This document shows positions 33,715 through 42,223 of a stretch of DNA of 64,000 nucleotides, in pieces (the stretch's first letter is position 1; every line of letters begins with the position of its first letter). The DNA lies in assembly GCF_041355105.1 (NCBI RefSeq), contig NZ_JBFUPK010000001.1:1178001-1242000 (forward strand), in the 5' to 3' direction. A program made the position numbers and the translations under genes. The notes beneath the pieces are model-generated. The model ran no database searches. It worked only from the letters and a program-made list of their open reading frames with translations, and was not told the DNA's origin. Source of the stretch: Terriglobus sp. RCC_193 (GTDB lineage Bacteria > Acidobacteriota > Terriglobia > Terriglobales > Acidobacteriaceae).

Positions 33715-34629
33715 ATGGCAGCGCGGACGGAATCCCCTGAACTCATCGTACGATCGGCGACGAATCTTCGCCGCGAGATCAGCGCCCGCAACCTGGCCGA
33801 CGCACATGAAACAACCTACGGCAGCATCCCTTCCGTCTTGTTTTGTGAAGATGAAAACGGTCAGCACGGTAACTTTCATCCCGCAAGTTACAAGCGCATT
33901 CTTGCCAATCCGGATTGGGCGGAGCGGCTCGGCAAGGCATACACCGCGTCCAGCCGCATTATGCGCGGCAACGAACGCAGCCGCGGCGAACTGGATTGCG
34001 CTGCAAGTTCCGATGCGTTGCTGATGAACATCTTCTGCCATCCGCAGACACTGCGATCCAAACGCCTGCAATCCCTGCTGAACATCGATCCCGACGCAGC
34101 ACCTGCATTTGGTTTCCGCGTGCGCACATCACTTCGCGACGGCCATGACGATCGCACGGAGATGGATATGCGCATCGGCGATCTGCTGGTGGAAGCGAAG
34201 TTGAGCGAGTCCGATTTTCAGACAGCGCGACCCGACCTGCTGCGGCGTTACGAAGCGTTCGAAGAGGTCTTCGAAACCGATCGGCTTCCCCGGTCGCGCA
34301 ATCTGTTTCGCAGCTATCAGCTTCTGCGCGGCGTGCTGGCGGCACATCATGCCGAGGCGCGTTTTGCCGTATTTCTCGATGAGCGCAGACCAGATCTGCA
34401 GAGGCAATACTTCGCCGTGCTCTCCGCCATCCGTTACAGCCATCTGCGCAGCCGCATTCTGATGCTGACGTGGCAGGAGATTGCGGCCACGCTGCCCGCT
34501 TCCCTGCGGCAGTTTTTGGAAATGAAGTACGGCATTATTGCCACATCGGAACCTGCTGAAGCGGTGATAGCAGCCACACCTTCAAGCTCACGAAAGCGTA
34601 AACTTAAAGGCGATGATTCCTACTCTTGA
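33715..34629 (+). CDS. Orphan PD-(D/E)XK nuclease-like protein
   Basis: A 304-residue protein from the ATG at 33715 (the frame upstream lacks family-like sequence and overlaps the Fur-family gene). A candidate PD-(D/E)XK active site is visible: Asp151 and Asp156 followed by LLVEAKL with Glu160 and Lys162, then RYEAFEEVF and a LLRGVLAAH segment. Some uncharacterised restriction-endonuclease-like proteins have this outline. No methyltransferase, specificity subunit or helicase is nearby. The C-terminal tail is basic ([13 protein letters not shown]). The last 17 nt overlap the mtnA start, so the two are translationally coupled. Function and substrate are unknown. Confidence 0.62.
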   Translation: MAARTESPELIVRSATNLRREISARNLADAHETTYGSIPSVLFCEDENGQHGNFHPASYKRILANPDWAERLGKAYTASSRIMRGNERSRGELDCAASSDALLMNIFCHPQTLRSKRLQSLLNIDPDAAPAFGFRVRTSLRDGHDDRTEMDMRIGDLLVEAKLSESDFQTARPDLLRRYEAFEEVFETDRLPRSRNLFRSYQLLRGVLAAHHAEARFAVFLDERRPDLQRQYFAVLSAIRYSHLRSRILMLTWQEIAATLPASLRQFLEMKYGIIATSEPAEAVIAATPSSSRKRKLKGDDSYS

Positions 34630-35707
34630 ATGGACCGACCAGGGCGTTCGCTTCCTCGATCAGACGAAGCTTCCGCTTGAAGAAACCTACGTACTCGCCA
34701 CCAGCTATCAGGACGTTGCCACCGTCATCCGCGACATGATTGTCCGCGGCGCTCCGGCCATTGGCGTTTCTGCCGCTATGGGCATGGCCCTGGGCATTCA
34801 GAACTCGCCCGCCACCACCGTTGCCGCACTGAGCAAAGACGTGGACGAGATGGCCAAGGTACTGGCCGCTACCCGCCCCACAGCCGTGAATCTCTTCTGG
34901 GCAATCGAACGCATCCGCGTGCTGTATTACCAGCTTGTGGACAAGCAGCCTGCGAACCTGTCGGAAGCCGAAAAGATTGAGCGCATCCGTGAAGCAGTTC
35001 GCGCCGAAGCGTTACGCATGTACGACGAAGACATTGCAGCCTGCAAGACGATGGGCCGTTACGGCGCGGCACTGTTGCCGAAGGAAGGTACCGTGCTGAC
35101 GCATTGCAACGCCGGCGCATTGGCGACCTGTGGCTATGGCACGGCACTCGGTGTCATCCGCGCAGCCGTCGAAGCCGGACACAAGATCAACGTACTTGCC
35201 GATGAGACGCGCCCCTACCTGCAGGGTGCTCGCCTGACCGCATGGGAGCTGCTGCACGACGGCATTCCCACCTCCGTTCTGTGCGACAACATGAGCGGCG
35301 CGCTGATGCGCAAGGGTCGTGTCCAGGCCGTGATCGTCGGGTCGGACCGCATTGCTGCCAACGGCGATGTGGCCAACAAGATCGGCACCTACTCCGTTAG
35401 CGTGCTGGCGAAGGAGCATGGCATTCCGTTCTACGTGGCCGCACCGTGGTCCACCGTGGACATGGCGACGAAACATGGCGATGACATCCCCATCGAAGAA
35501 CGCAGCGCCTACGAAGTGACACACTCCAACGGCAAGCAGATGACGCCGGACGGATGCGGCATTGAGAACCCTGCCTTCGACGTCACTCCGGCAAAGTACG
35601 TCACCGCCATCATCACCGAGCGGGGCGTGCTGTATCCGCCATACGATGAGAGCATGCGCGCCATGGCGGCCGCAGTCCAAGCAGAAACCGATGGCGTACC
35701 TGCATAA
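34613..35707 (+). CDS. mtnA: Methylthioribose-1-phosphate isomerase
   Basis: MtnA isomerises 5-methylthioribose 1-phosphate to methylthioribulose 1-phosphate in methionine salvage. The 364-residue protein contains the family's [20 protein letters not shown], the catalytic Cys in HCNAGALAT, and the Asp in [19 protein letters not shown], all in order. The eIF2B-like fold is complete. It overlaps the nuclease-like gene by 17 nt and the following small membrane gene by 17 nt. No other salvage gene (mtnB, mtnC, mtnK) is in the window. Confidence 0.96.
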   Translation: MIPTLEWTDQGVRFLDQTKLPLEETYVLATSYQDVATVIRDMIVRGAPAIGVSAAMGMALGIQNSPATTVAALSKDVDEMAKVLAATRPTAVNLFWAIERIRVLYYQLVDKQPANLSEAEKIERIREAVRAEALRMYDEDIAACKTMGRYGAALLPKEGTVLTHCNAGALATCGYGTALGVIRAAVEAGHKINVLADETRPYLQGARLTAWELLHDGIPTSVLCDNMSGALMRKGRVQAVIVGSDRIAANGDVANKIGTYSVSVLAKEHGIPFYVAAPWSTVDMATKHGDDIPIEERSAYEVTHSNGKQMTPDGCGIENPAFDVTPAKYVTAIITERGVLYPPYDESMRAMAAAVQAETDGVPA

Positions 35708-35999
35708 CCATCACCGGATGGCATTCGTGGATTGGCGCCAGCGTTCGCTGCTGCGCGCCAATCTACTGGTGCTCTTGAGCCTGACCGTTTCGTTCTGGTT
35801 ATCAAACTTCCCCTATAACAAAGCCAATCCGTGGCTTGTGATTCCGCTGCTGTTTTCTTTCATTGGCACTGCGGATACATTGCGCTGCATGCGTACAAAA
35901 TGGAACTGGTATCACGGTGGCGTGGTGCTGTGCGCGTACATGGACCTGATGTGTATCTGCGTAATCCTGTTCTTCCTTGTGTATCCGTTCTGGCTGTAG
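35691..35999 (+). CDS. Small three-helix membrane protein
   Basis: A 102-residue protein with likely membrane helices at about 23-40 ([16 protein letters not shown]), 47-62 ([17 protein letters not shown]) and 77-100 ([20 protein letters not shown]). The first start (35691) overlaps mtnA by 17 nt; an ATG at 35718 is an equally plausible alternative (93 residues). I recognise no family. Its coupling to mtnA suggests co-expression only. Confidence 0.6.
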   Translation: MAYLHNHHRMAFVDWRQRSLLRANLLVLLSLTVSFWLSNFPYNKANPWLVIPLLFSFIGTADTLRCMRTKWNWYHGGVVLCAYMDLMCICVILFFLVYPFWL

Positions 36000-36095
36000 C
36001 ACTACGAAATTTTCCACACATCAAAAGCTTCGTGCTGCCATAAATTCGATCCGGCATGTATGCTGTCCCCACAAAGTAAGGGGGAAACACTCCAC

Positions 36096-36548
36096 ATGCT
36101 GAAGGGCTTTCGCGATTTCATCCTGCGCGGCAACGTTGTCGATCTGGCAGTCGCTGTCATCATCGGTGCGGCCTTTGCTGCCATCACCGCATCGGTAACG
36201 GCAGACATCATCACTCCGTTCATTGCTGCCATTGTTGGCGCACCGGACTTCTCCAACCTGGTTGTCCACGTTCCCACGCTGCGCCACGTCGTACCGCCCA
36301 GCCCACTGCCTGCGGGCTACATTCCGCCGGGCGAACTTCACATTGGCAAATTCCTGAATGCCGTCATCAATTTTCTGATCAACGCAGCTGCCATCTACTT
36401 CATGATCGTGATGCCAATGAAGTACGTGATGGAAAGGTTTAATAAACCCGCAGAAGCTGCCGCACCAACCACCAAGGCTTGCCCACAGTGCCTCTCAGAT
36501 ATCCCTCTGGAAGCCACGCGCTGCAAGTTCTGCACGCAGCCGGTGTAA
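36096..36548 (+). CDS. mscL: Large-conductance mechanosensitive channel with C-terminal zinc ribbon
   Basis: A 150-residue channel protein. The first helix with FRDFILRGNVVDLAVAVIIGAAF and the second FLNAVINFLINAAAIYFMIV are diagnostic of MscL, the pressure-release valve for hypoosmotic shock. After the second helix, where typical MscL has a short cytoplasmic helix, this protein ends in a zinc-ribbon-like tail with CPQC and CKFC. GGGGGA lies about 10 nt before the chosen ATG; a longer frame upstream (36060) is not needed. This pentameric channel would then carry five metal sites on its cytoplasmic side (inference). Confidence 0.92.
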   Translation: MLKGFRDFILRGNVVDLAVAVIIGAAFAAITASVTADIITPFIAAIVGAPDFSNLVVHVPTLRHVVPPSPLPAGYIPPGELHIGKFLNAVINFLINAAAIYFMIVMPMKYVMERFNKPAEAAAPTTKACPQCLSDIPLEATRCKFCTQPV

Positions 36549-36658
36549 GCCTTCCGGTTATGAAACTGGCGAACCAATGCAGTTATTAGTGACTGCTGCG
36601 AACAGCCATGACCAGAACGATGCTATGTCCCATGCTGATATTTGAAACAGGAGACAGC

Positions 36659-36754
36659 ATGCACGACTTTCTCATTGCACTCGTCTTTCTCGCCATGGTG
36701 GTTACGCCAGCGATCGTTGCATTTGATCGGGAAGAACATCCCGGTCGAAAGTAA
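36659..36754 (+). CDS. 31-residue predicted membrane microprotein
   Basis: AGGAGA lies 4 nt before the ATG. The protein starts MHDFLIALVFLAMVV, continues with TPAIVAF as a single hydrophobic segment of about 20 residues, and ends in a charged tail DREEHPGRK. A hairpin terminator starts 8 bp after the stop. This looks like a genuine small single-pass membrane protein. I do not recognise a family. Confidence 0.65.
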   Translation: MHDFLIALVFLAMVVTPAIVAFDREEHPGRK

Positions 36755-36761
36755 GGCAAAA

Positions 36762-36790
36762 GGGGCCGCAGATGCGGCTCCTTCGCTTTG
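36762..36790 (+). terminator. Hairpin terminator after the microprotein gene
   Basis: GGGGCCGC (36762-36769) pairs with GCGGCTCC (36774-36781) with one G-T pair and a 4-nt loop, followed by TTCGCTTT. It begins 8 bp after the microprotein stop. Confidence 0.7.
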
Positions 36791-36829
36791 AAAAAACGCA
36801 TGAAAGCAGACCGCGCTATGATCGTATGC

Positions 36830-37267
36830 ATGAAGCGCGTGATTGCTCTTGTTGCCGTTGCCGTCCTCACCGTAGCCGCCTGTGCGCAGTGGTCGAATCC
36901 CTCGAAGGACATTCCGGCCTACAACACCTCCGCGCCGACCAAGCCCCTGCCGCCGATCCTGCATGACGCGCAACTAACGGGCGTGTATTTCTCGCATCCG
37001 TACCAGGTAACGGTATACAAGATGGCCGCGAAGGTTTCGCCGGTGCTGCACCAGATGCCCTGCTACTGCCGTTGCGACCAGGGCATGGGTCACAACAGCC
37101 TGCACTCCTGCTTTGAAGGCCTGCACGGAGCCGAATGCTCCACCTGCATGAAAGAAGCTGCCTTCGCCTACCAGCAGACCAAGCTGCACAAGTCGCCCGC
37201 ACAGATTCGCGCCGCCATTGAAAAGGGCGACTGGATGAATCTGGATCTGGAACACATCAGCCTGTAG
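36830..37267 (+). CDS. PCYCxC-motif lipoprotein
   Basis: A 145-residue exported protein. The signal peptide ends in a lipobox VAAC, so lipidation and envelope anchoring are likely. The central PCYCRCDQGMGHNSLHSC is the PCYCGC-type motif with closely spaced Cys, followed later by ECSTCMKEA. Members of this family are uncharacterised; the Cys and His pattern suggests metal or redox function. The ATG at 36830 gives the shortest n-region; in-frame ATGs at 36788, 36800 and 36818 exist. It ends just upstream of a long hairpin shared with the convergent mak operon. Confidence 0.75.
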   Translation: MKRVIALVAVAVLTVAACAQWSNPSKDIPAYNTSAPTKPLPPILHDAQLTGVYFSHPYQVTVYKMAAKVSPVLHQMPCYCRCDQGMGHNSLHSCFEGLHGAECSTCMKEAAFAYQQTKLHKSPAQIRAAIEKGDWMNLDLEHISL

Positions 37268-37279
37268 GTCGTTGCTCTC

Positions 37280-37354
37280 GTTACCTCGTTTCTCACGTTG
37301 CTCTCGCGATGTTTAAGACAAGAACAACGAGAGCAACGTTAGCAACGAGGTAAC
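37280..37354. terminator. Long two-segment hairpin between convergent genes
   Basis: GTTACCTCGTT (37280-37290) pairs with AACGAGGTAAC (37344-37354), and inside it ACGTTGCTCTCG (37295-37306) pairs with CGAGAGCAACGT (37328-37339). The two stems, 11 and 12 bp, are separated by symmetric 4-nt internal loops, with a 21-nt apical loop. It lies between the PCYCxC gene (plus) and mak (minus) and could stop transcription from both sides. Confidence 0.75.
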
Positions 37355-37359
37355 AACTC

Positions 37360-38265
37360 CTATTCCTGCGGCCACAGCCACGCGGCGCCACGCACACCAC
37401 TGGCGTCGCCGTGCACAGCCTTCCGCAGCGGGGTATCAAACCCCTTGCCAAAGGTGTACTTCGCGATGAGCGGCGGCACATTCGTATACAACCGATCAAG
37501 CTGCGACAGACCACCACCGAAGACAATTGCATCCGGATCCAGCAGATTGCAGACGTTGGACAGACCGCGTGCAAGACGGTCTTCCAGGCGTTGCAGTGCG
37601 GCTTCAGCCTCGGGATCGCCGCTCTCGCTCAGCTTCACGATCTCAGGTCCGCGCAGCGCCTTGCCAGTAACCGCAAGAAAGTCGCGTTCCAGTCCTGATC
37701 CGGCGACCCATGTCTCCATGCATCCGCGCTGACCGCAGTAGCACTCCGGGCCGGGCCATTCGCCTTCACGCTGCATGGGCAACGAGTTATGTCCCCACTC
37801 GCCACCAATGCCGTTCGGACCGTTGTGTACCCTGCCGGCAATGGCAACACCACCACCGCATCCAGTGCCAAGGATGACGCCGAAGACAACGTTGTATCCC
37901 GCGCCCGCTCCATCCACTGCTTCTGAAACGGCGAGACAGTTGGCATCGTTGGCGCAGCGAACTTCGCGGCCCCATGTCTTGGAAAGATCCTTCTCCAGGG
38001 GGCGACCATTCAGCCACGTGGAGTTCGCATTCTTTACCAGTCCGGTGGATTTCACCACCGATCCGGGGATGCCAACGCCCAGCGTTCCCTGCTGACCGAG
38101 ACGCGTCTCCAACGACCGCGCTACCTCGATAATCGTGGCAACTGTGCCGTCGTAGTCTTCACGCGGTGTGGGAACGCGAAGGCGATCCAGTTCTTGTCCG
38201 TTGTTATCAAAAGCGCGGCCTTCAATCTTTGTGCCGCCAAGGTCAACTCCAATACGCATGCTCAT
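37360..38265 (-). CDS. mak: ROK family manno(fructo)kinase
   Basis: A 301-residue ROK sugar kinase with ATP-binding MRIGVDLGGTKIEG at the start, the ROK zinc site ending CYCGQRGC, and C-terminal GVRGAAWLWPQE. From memory the closest pattern is E. coli Mak (YajF), the fructokinase that phosphorylates fructose and mannose at C6, including KNANSTWLNG, NDANCLAVSEAVDGA and EWGHN in the same order. It is the last gene of a unit with gmhA and hldD, 12 bp after gmhA on the minus strand. Confidence 0.9.
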   Translation of the reverse strand: MSMRIGVDLGGTKIEGRAFDNNGQELDRLRVPTPREDYDGTVATIIEVARSLETRLGQQGTLGVGIPGSVVKSTGLVKNANSTWLNGRPLEKDLSKTWGREVRCANDANCLAVSEAVDGAGAGYNVVFGVILGTGCGGGVAIAGRVHNGPNGIGGEWGHNSLPMQREGEWPGPECYCGQRGCMETWVAGSGLERDFLAVTGKALRGPEIVKLSESGDPEAEAALQRLEDRLARGLSNVCNLLDPDAIVFGGGLSQLDRLYTNVPPLIAKYTFGKGFDTPLRKAVHGDASGVRGAAWLWPQE

Positions 38266-38277
38266 CGCCCGTTCCGC

Positions 38278-38880
38278 TTAAGTTAGCGGCTGCTCCCCTG
38301 CCTCTGCGGCAGCAAGAAGCCGAAGCTCCACCAGCTCGCAGATAGTGTGCAACAGCAGCTTGTGTGCTTCCTGAATGCGTGCCGTCACGTTGTGACGCAC
38401 AATCAGCTCCACATCTGCAATGCCCGCACACGCTCCACCGTCGCGTCCAAGAAAGGCAACCGTGGCAACACCATACTGTCGCGCCGTGTTCAGCGCACGC
38501 AGTACATTCTCGCTGTTGCCGCTGGTAGTGTAGGCAAACAGAACGTCGCCCTTCAACCCGAAGGCGCGTACCTGCCGCGAAAACACATCATCAAAGCTGT
38601 AATCGTTACCGCAGGCCGTCAGATCGCCACCGTTTGCAGTGAGGCTGATGGCGGGATAAGGACGGCGGTCCTTGTGGAAGCGAACCACAAACTCCGTGGT
38701 GAGATGCGATGCATCCGCAGCCGACCCGCCGTTGCCACAGGCCAGCAGCTTGTTACCGCGCAGCAGCGCGTCGGCAAGTACGTTTGCCGCTGCTTCCACC
38801 TGTGGCTCAAGCTCCAGAATCGCGTCCAACACGACCTTGGACTCAGCTACGTTGTTTTGAAAGATGCTCAATTCCTTCAT
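38278..38880 (-). CDS. gmhA: D-sedoheptulose-7-phosphate isomerase
   Basis: GmhA makes D-glycero-D-manno-heptose 7-phosphate, the first step of ADP-heptose synthesis. The 200-residue SIS-domain protein has KLLACGNGGSAADASHLTTEF, ALSLTANGGDLTACGNDYSF-type substrate segment (SLTANGGDLTACGNDYSF as seen) and YTTSGNSENVLRAL, all diagnostic. It shares a 4-nt ATGA overlap with hldD upstream, so the two are coupled. The second-step phosphatase (gmhB) is not in the window; hldE is at 11589-13073. Confidence 0.95.
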   Translation of the reverse strand: MKELSIFQNNVAESKVVLDAILELEPQVEAAANVLADALLRGNKLLACGNGGSAADASHLTTEFVVRFHKDRRPYPAISLTANGGDLTACGNDYSFDDVFSRQVRAFGLKGDVLFAYTTSGNSENVLRALNTARQYGVATVAFLGRDGGACAGIADVELIVRHNVTARIQEAHKLLLHTICELVELRLLAAAEAGEQPLT

Positions 38881-39881
38881 CCCTTCAACCTCTCCGCACG
38901 GGGCTGCAGATAGCTCTTCACGTAATCGTGAATGCCATCTTCCAGCGTTGTAAATGGTTTGGTATAACCTGCGGCGCGCAGCTTGTCCGGCTTGGCTTCG
39001 GTGTAATACTGATACTTCTCGCGCAGGGTTTCCGGCATGTCGACATATTCAATGTTTGGCTGCTTCCCGCCCGCCGAATACACCGCCGTGACCAGGTCGT
39101 TCCATGTGCGCGAGATACCGGTGCCACAATTGAAAACACCGGCAATCTGCGGGTTCTCCAGCAGCCACAGCGTGACATCGACAGCGTCCTTCACATACAC
39201 GAAGTCCCGCATCTGCTCGCCGTCCTTGTACTCCGGACGATGGCTCTTGAACAACTTCACCTTGCCGTCACCGTCATGAATCTGGCCGAAGCTCTTGTGC
39301 ACCACGGAACGCATATCGTCCTTGTGATCTTCATACGGGCCGTACACATTGAAGTACTTCACACCGGCAATGGGATGACCGTCAGCAAAGAAGCCATTCT
39401 TTAAAGCCCACAGGTCAAACATGTGTTTGGAATAGCCGTACATGTTCAACGGCTCCAGCTTCGGCGTTACGCTGTCATCATCGTCATAGCCAAGCGAACC
39501 ATCTCCATAGGTGGCAGCGGATGAGGCATAGACAAATCGTGCGCCATGCTGCTGCGCCCACTGGCACAGGGTGCGCGTGTAGCCGTAGTTGTTGGTCAGC
39601 AGATAGTCTGCATCCTTCTCGGTGGTGGCGGAACATGCGCCCAGATGCACAATGCCGTCAATCTCCGGCAGTTCCTCCGCGCCCACACCCTGAATGCGAT
39701 CCAGAAACTCATCGACCGGGATGAGGTCTTCGTACCGCAGGCCATTCAGGTTCTGCCACTTTTCACCTGTTCCCAGGTCATCCACCAGCAATAGATCGGT
39801 CTTTCCCCGCCGGTTCAACTCTGCCACTGTGTTGCGTCCGATGAATCCGGCTGCGCCGGTAACCACGGTCATCTTTCCCAT
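38877..39881 (-). CDS. hldD: ADP-L-glycero-D-manno-heptose-6-epimerase
   Basis: The final enzyme of ADP-heptose synthesis, an NADP-dependent SDR-type epimerase of 334 residues. The nucleotide-binding TGAAGFIGRN lies near the start, then LGACSATTEKD, YASSAATYGDG, and the catalytic YGYSKHMFD. YFNVYGPYEDHK follows in the usual place. The start was placed at the ATG at 39881; an ATG 9 nt later, with GGGAAAG before it, is an alternative. The frame to 39950 is probably not coding. metG is divergent 143 bp away. Confidence 0.94.
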   Translation of the reverse strand: MGKMTVVTGAAGFIGRNTVAELNRRGKTDLLLVDDLGTGEKWQNLNGLRYEDLIPVDEFLDRIQGVGAEELPEIDGIVHLGACSATTEKDADYLLTNNYGYTRTLCQWAQQHGARFVYASSAATYGDGSLGYDDDDSVTPKLEPLNMYGYSKHMFDLWALKNGFFADGHPIAGVKYFNVYGPYEDHKDDMRSVVHKSFGQIHDGDGKVKLFKSHRPEYKDGEQMRDFVYVKDAVDVTLWLLENPQIAGVFNCGTGISRTWNDLVTAVYSAGGKQPNIEYVDMPETLREKYQYYTEAKPDKLRAAGYTKPFTTLEDGIHDYVKSYLQPRAERLKG

Positions 39882-40024
39882 GAGGATGATTGTAGACGTG
39901 CCGATACCATGCGCAATGGCTGCGAAGTACACGTAATATCTGCTTTTCATCGAAACTTATCGACGGCCTATGCAGCCTTGCACAGAAGCCTCCAAATGGC
40001 GCTGATAAACTGAACGTTAGCGCG

Positions 40025-42160
40025 ATGCCCAATAAGTTCTATCTCACGACTCCGATTTATTACGTCAACGCCCGGCCGCACATTGGCCATGCGTATACGA
40101 CCATTGCCGCAGACACGCTGGCACGCCGTAAACGAATCGATGGCGCCGACACCTACTTCCTGACAGGAACGGACGAACACGGCCAGAAGATTGGTCGCAG
40201 CGCCGCGTCCGCAGGCGTTCCGCCGCAACAGTTCACGGATGAGGTTTCCGCCACCTTCCGCACGCTGTGGCAGCGCATGGGCATCAGTTACGACCAATAC
40301 ATCCGCACCACCGACGAGAAGCACAAGCTCGGCGTACAGAAGCTGTTCCGCGTTCTGTATGAGAAGGGTGCGATTTATCTCGATCGCTACACCGGTGCGT
40401 ACTGCGTTTCCGACGAAGCCTTTGTGGATGTCCCCATCGGCGATCATTGCCCGGAGTGCGGTCGTGTGACGGAAGAGGTGACGGAAGAAAACTTCTTCTT
40501 CCGGCTGTCGACCTATCAGAAGCCGCTGATTGATCTCATCGAATCGAATCAGCTCACCATCACGCCAGAAGCGCGCAAGAACGAAGTTCTCAGCTTCCTG
40601 CGTGGCCCGGTGAACTCCGGCGTAGAAACACTGCTCAGCGATACCGGCATCCCCTACGTCCCCGGGGCGGTGAAGGACCTTAGCGTCTCGCGCACCAGCT
40701 TTGACTGGGGCATTCCTGTTCCCTCGCCTGCTGCCAACACTACGACACAAAAGCATGTCATCTACGTGTGGCTGGATGCGCTGGCCAACTACATGACCGC
40801 GGTGGGATACGGCGATGAAAGCGAAGAAGGCGTGGAGATGTTTGCGCGCTACTGGCCTGCCGATCTGCACTTTGTCGGCAAGGAGATTGTTCGCTTCCAC
40901 TGCGTCTACTGGCCCGCGTTCCTGCTGGCCGCAGCTCTGCCGCTGCCGAAGAAGATCGTTGCGCACGGATGGCTTCTCTTTGAAGAGAGCAAGATGAGCA
41001 AGAGCCGCGGCAACATTGTGCGCTCTGAAACCATTCTTGATGCCTTCGGCTCGCTGAAGCCCGAGCTGGATAAGAAAGAACAGGACCTGTTCGGCGCGGA
41101 TGTATTGCGCTACTTCCTGCTGCGCGAAATCTCGTTCGGTCAGGATGGCTCGTTCTCGTTCGATGCTCTCGTTGCTCGTTACAACAGCGATCTTGCCAAC
41201 GGCTATGGCAACCTCGTCAGCCGTACGCTCAGCATGATCGTGCAGAACTTCGATGGCGTAATCCCGGATGCCGCTCTGACTACAGAACTCACCGCGGACA
41301 TCACAGCTGCGATCGAAGCTGTCGGACGTGGTCTGGAAACCCAGGACTTCACCGCCGCCGTGCAGTCCACCTCTGCATTGATTGCAGCCACGGACGGTTA
41401 CCTGACTGCGAATGCGCCGTGGAAACTGGCAAAGGATCCCGCGCAGCGCGAACGCCTTGCCACTGTGCTGCGTACGGCTGCGAAGAGCATCCGCATCATG
41501 ACGGCGCTGCTGCATCCTGTGCTGCCGTATGTCACCGCGCGCGTGTGGGAGCAGCTTGGACTTGGCTCCATTGAACGCGCCGCCGAAACCGGCGAACTGC
41601 GCGACCTGACACAGGGCGGATTCGCCGCAAACACAAAGCTTGGAACACTCGCGCCCATCTTCCCGCGCGCAGAAAAGGAACTGATTACCCGCATGAACGA
41701 CGCAGAACAGAAACCCGTTACGACCGATGCCAACGCACCACAAAATCTCGCTGAAGGCGAACAGAAGCTGACACCCGTAAGCGATGCAACCACTTCCCCC
41801 GCAGCCGCAGCCACTCCCGTAAAGCCTGATACCCCCGAGATCACCATCGACGACTTCGCCAAGGTCGACCTTCGTGTCGCGCAGATCCTCGTAGCTGAGC
41901 GTGTCCCCAAGGCCGACAAGCTGCTTCGCCTTGAAGTAGACCTTGGCTACGAGAAGCGCCAGATCCTTGCAGGCATCGCGCAGTATTACGAGCCGGAAAA
42001 GTTGATCGGACGCAAGGTGGTCATCGTGGCAAATCTTGCGCCGCGCAAGCTGCGTGGCTACGAATCGCAGGGCATGGTCGTTGCTGCTTCTATCGGCGAC
42101 GGCACACCCGCACTCGCCAGCTTCATCGAAGACATTGAAATCGGAGCACGCCTCCGCTAG
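40025..42160 (+). CDS. metG: Methionyl-tRNA synthetase
   Basis: A class I synthetase of 711 residues. HIGH lies at 19-22, KMSKS at 323-327, and a zinc-knuckle-like HCPECG follows YCVSDEAF. A linker rich in Ala, Thr and Pro (about 560-605) leads to a C-terminal EMAPII/Trbp111-like tRNA-binding and dimerisation domain at about 607-711 (KVDLRVAQIL, LRLEVDLG, RKLRGYESQGM). It charges tRNA-Met in the cytoplasm. A long minus-strand frame across this region is a shadow of the GC bias. A 15-bp hairpin follows the stop. Confidence 0.97.
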   Translation: MPNKFYLTTPIYYVNARPHIGHAYTTIAADTLARRKRIDGADTYFLTGTDEHGQKIGRSAASAGVPPQQFTDEVSATFRTLWQRMGISYDQYIRTTDEKHKLGVQKLFRVLYEKGAIYLDRYTGAYCVSDEAFVDVPIGDHCPECGRVTEEVTEENFFFRLSTYQKPLIDLIESNQLTITPEARKNEVLSFLRGPVNSGVETLLSDTGIPYVPGAVKDLSVSRTSFDWGIPVPSPAANTTTQKHVIYVWLDALANYMTAVGYGDESEEGVEMFARYWPADLHFVGKEIVRFHCVYWPAFLLAAALPLPKKIVAHGWLLFEESKMSKSRGNIVRSETILDAFGSLKPELDKKEQDLFGADVLRYFLLREISFGQDGSFSFDALVARYNSDLANGYGNLVSRTLSMIVQNFDGVIPDAALTTELTADITAAIEAVGRGLETQDFTAAVQSTSALIAATDGYLTANAPWKLAKDPAQRERLATVLRTAAKSIRIMTALLHPVLPYVTARVWEQLGLGSIERAAETGELRDLTQGGFAANTKLGTLAPIFPRAEKELITRMNDAEQKPVTTDANAPQNLAEGEQKLTPVSDATTSPAAAATPVKPDTPEITIDDFAKVDLRVAQILVAERVPKADKLLRLEVDLGYEKRQILAGIAQYYEPEKLIGRKVVIVANLAPRKLRGYESQGMVVAASIGDGTPALASFIEDIEIGARLR

Positions 42161-42166
42161 TCACAG

Positions 42167-42200
42167 CAGCGAGTGAGCAAGCTGACTTGCTCACTCGCTG
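42167..42200 (+). terminator. Hairpin after metG
   Basis: A perfect stem of 15 bp (arm CAGCGAGTGAGCAAG at 42167-42181 with CTTGCTCACTCGCTG at 42186-42200) with a 4-nt loop CTGA. No T run follows, so termination strength is uncertain. The sequence GCTGACTTGCTCACT within it also occurs at 30494-30508 before pyrE. Confidence 0.6.
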
Positions 42201-42223
42201 ACCTGCTGACTCGCTGCACTCAT

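Noticed and set aside
39968-41743. Long minus-strand open frame (591 codons) opposite metG
   Set aside because: It lies entirely antisense to a well-conserved methionyl-tRNA synthetase gene, and its translation has no recognisable domain, only shadow-like composition.
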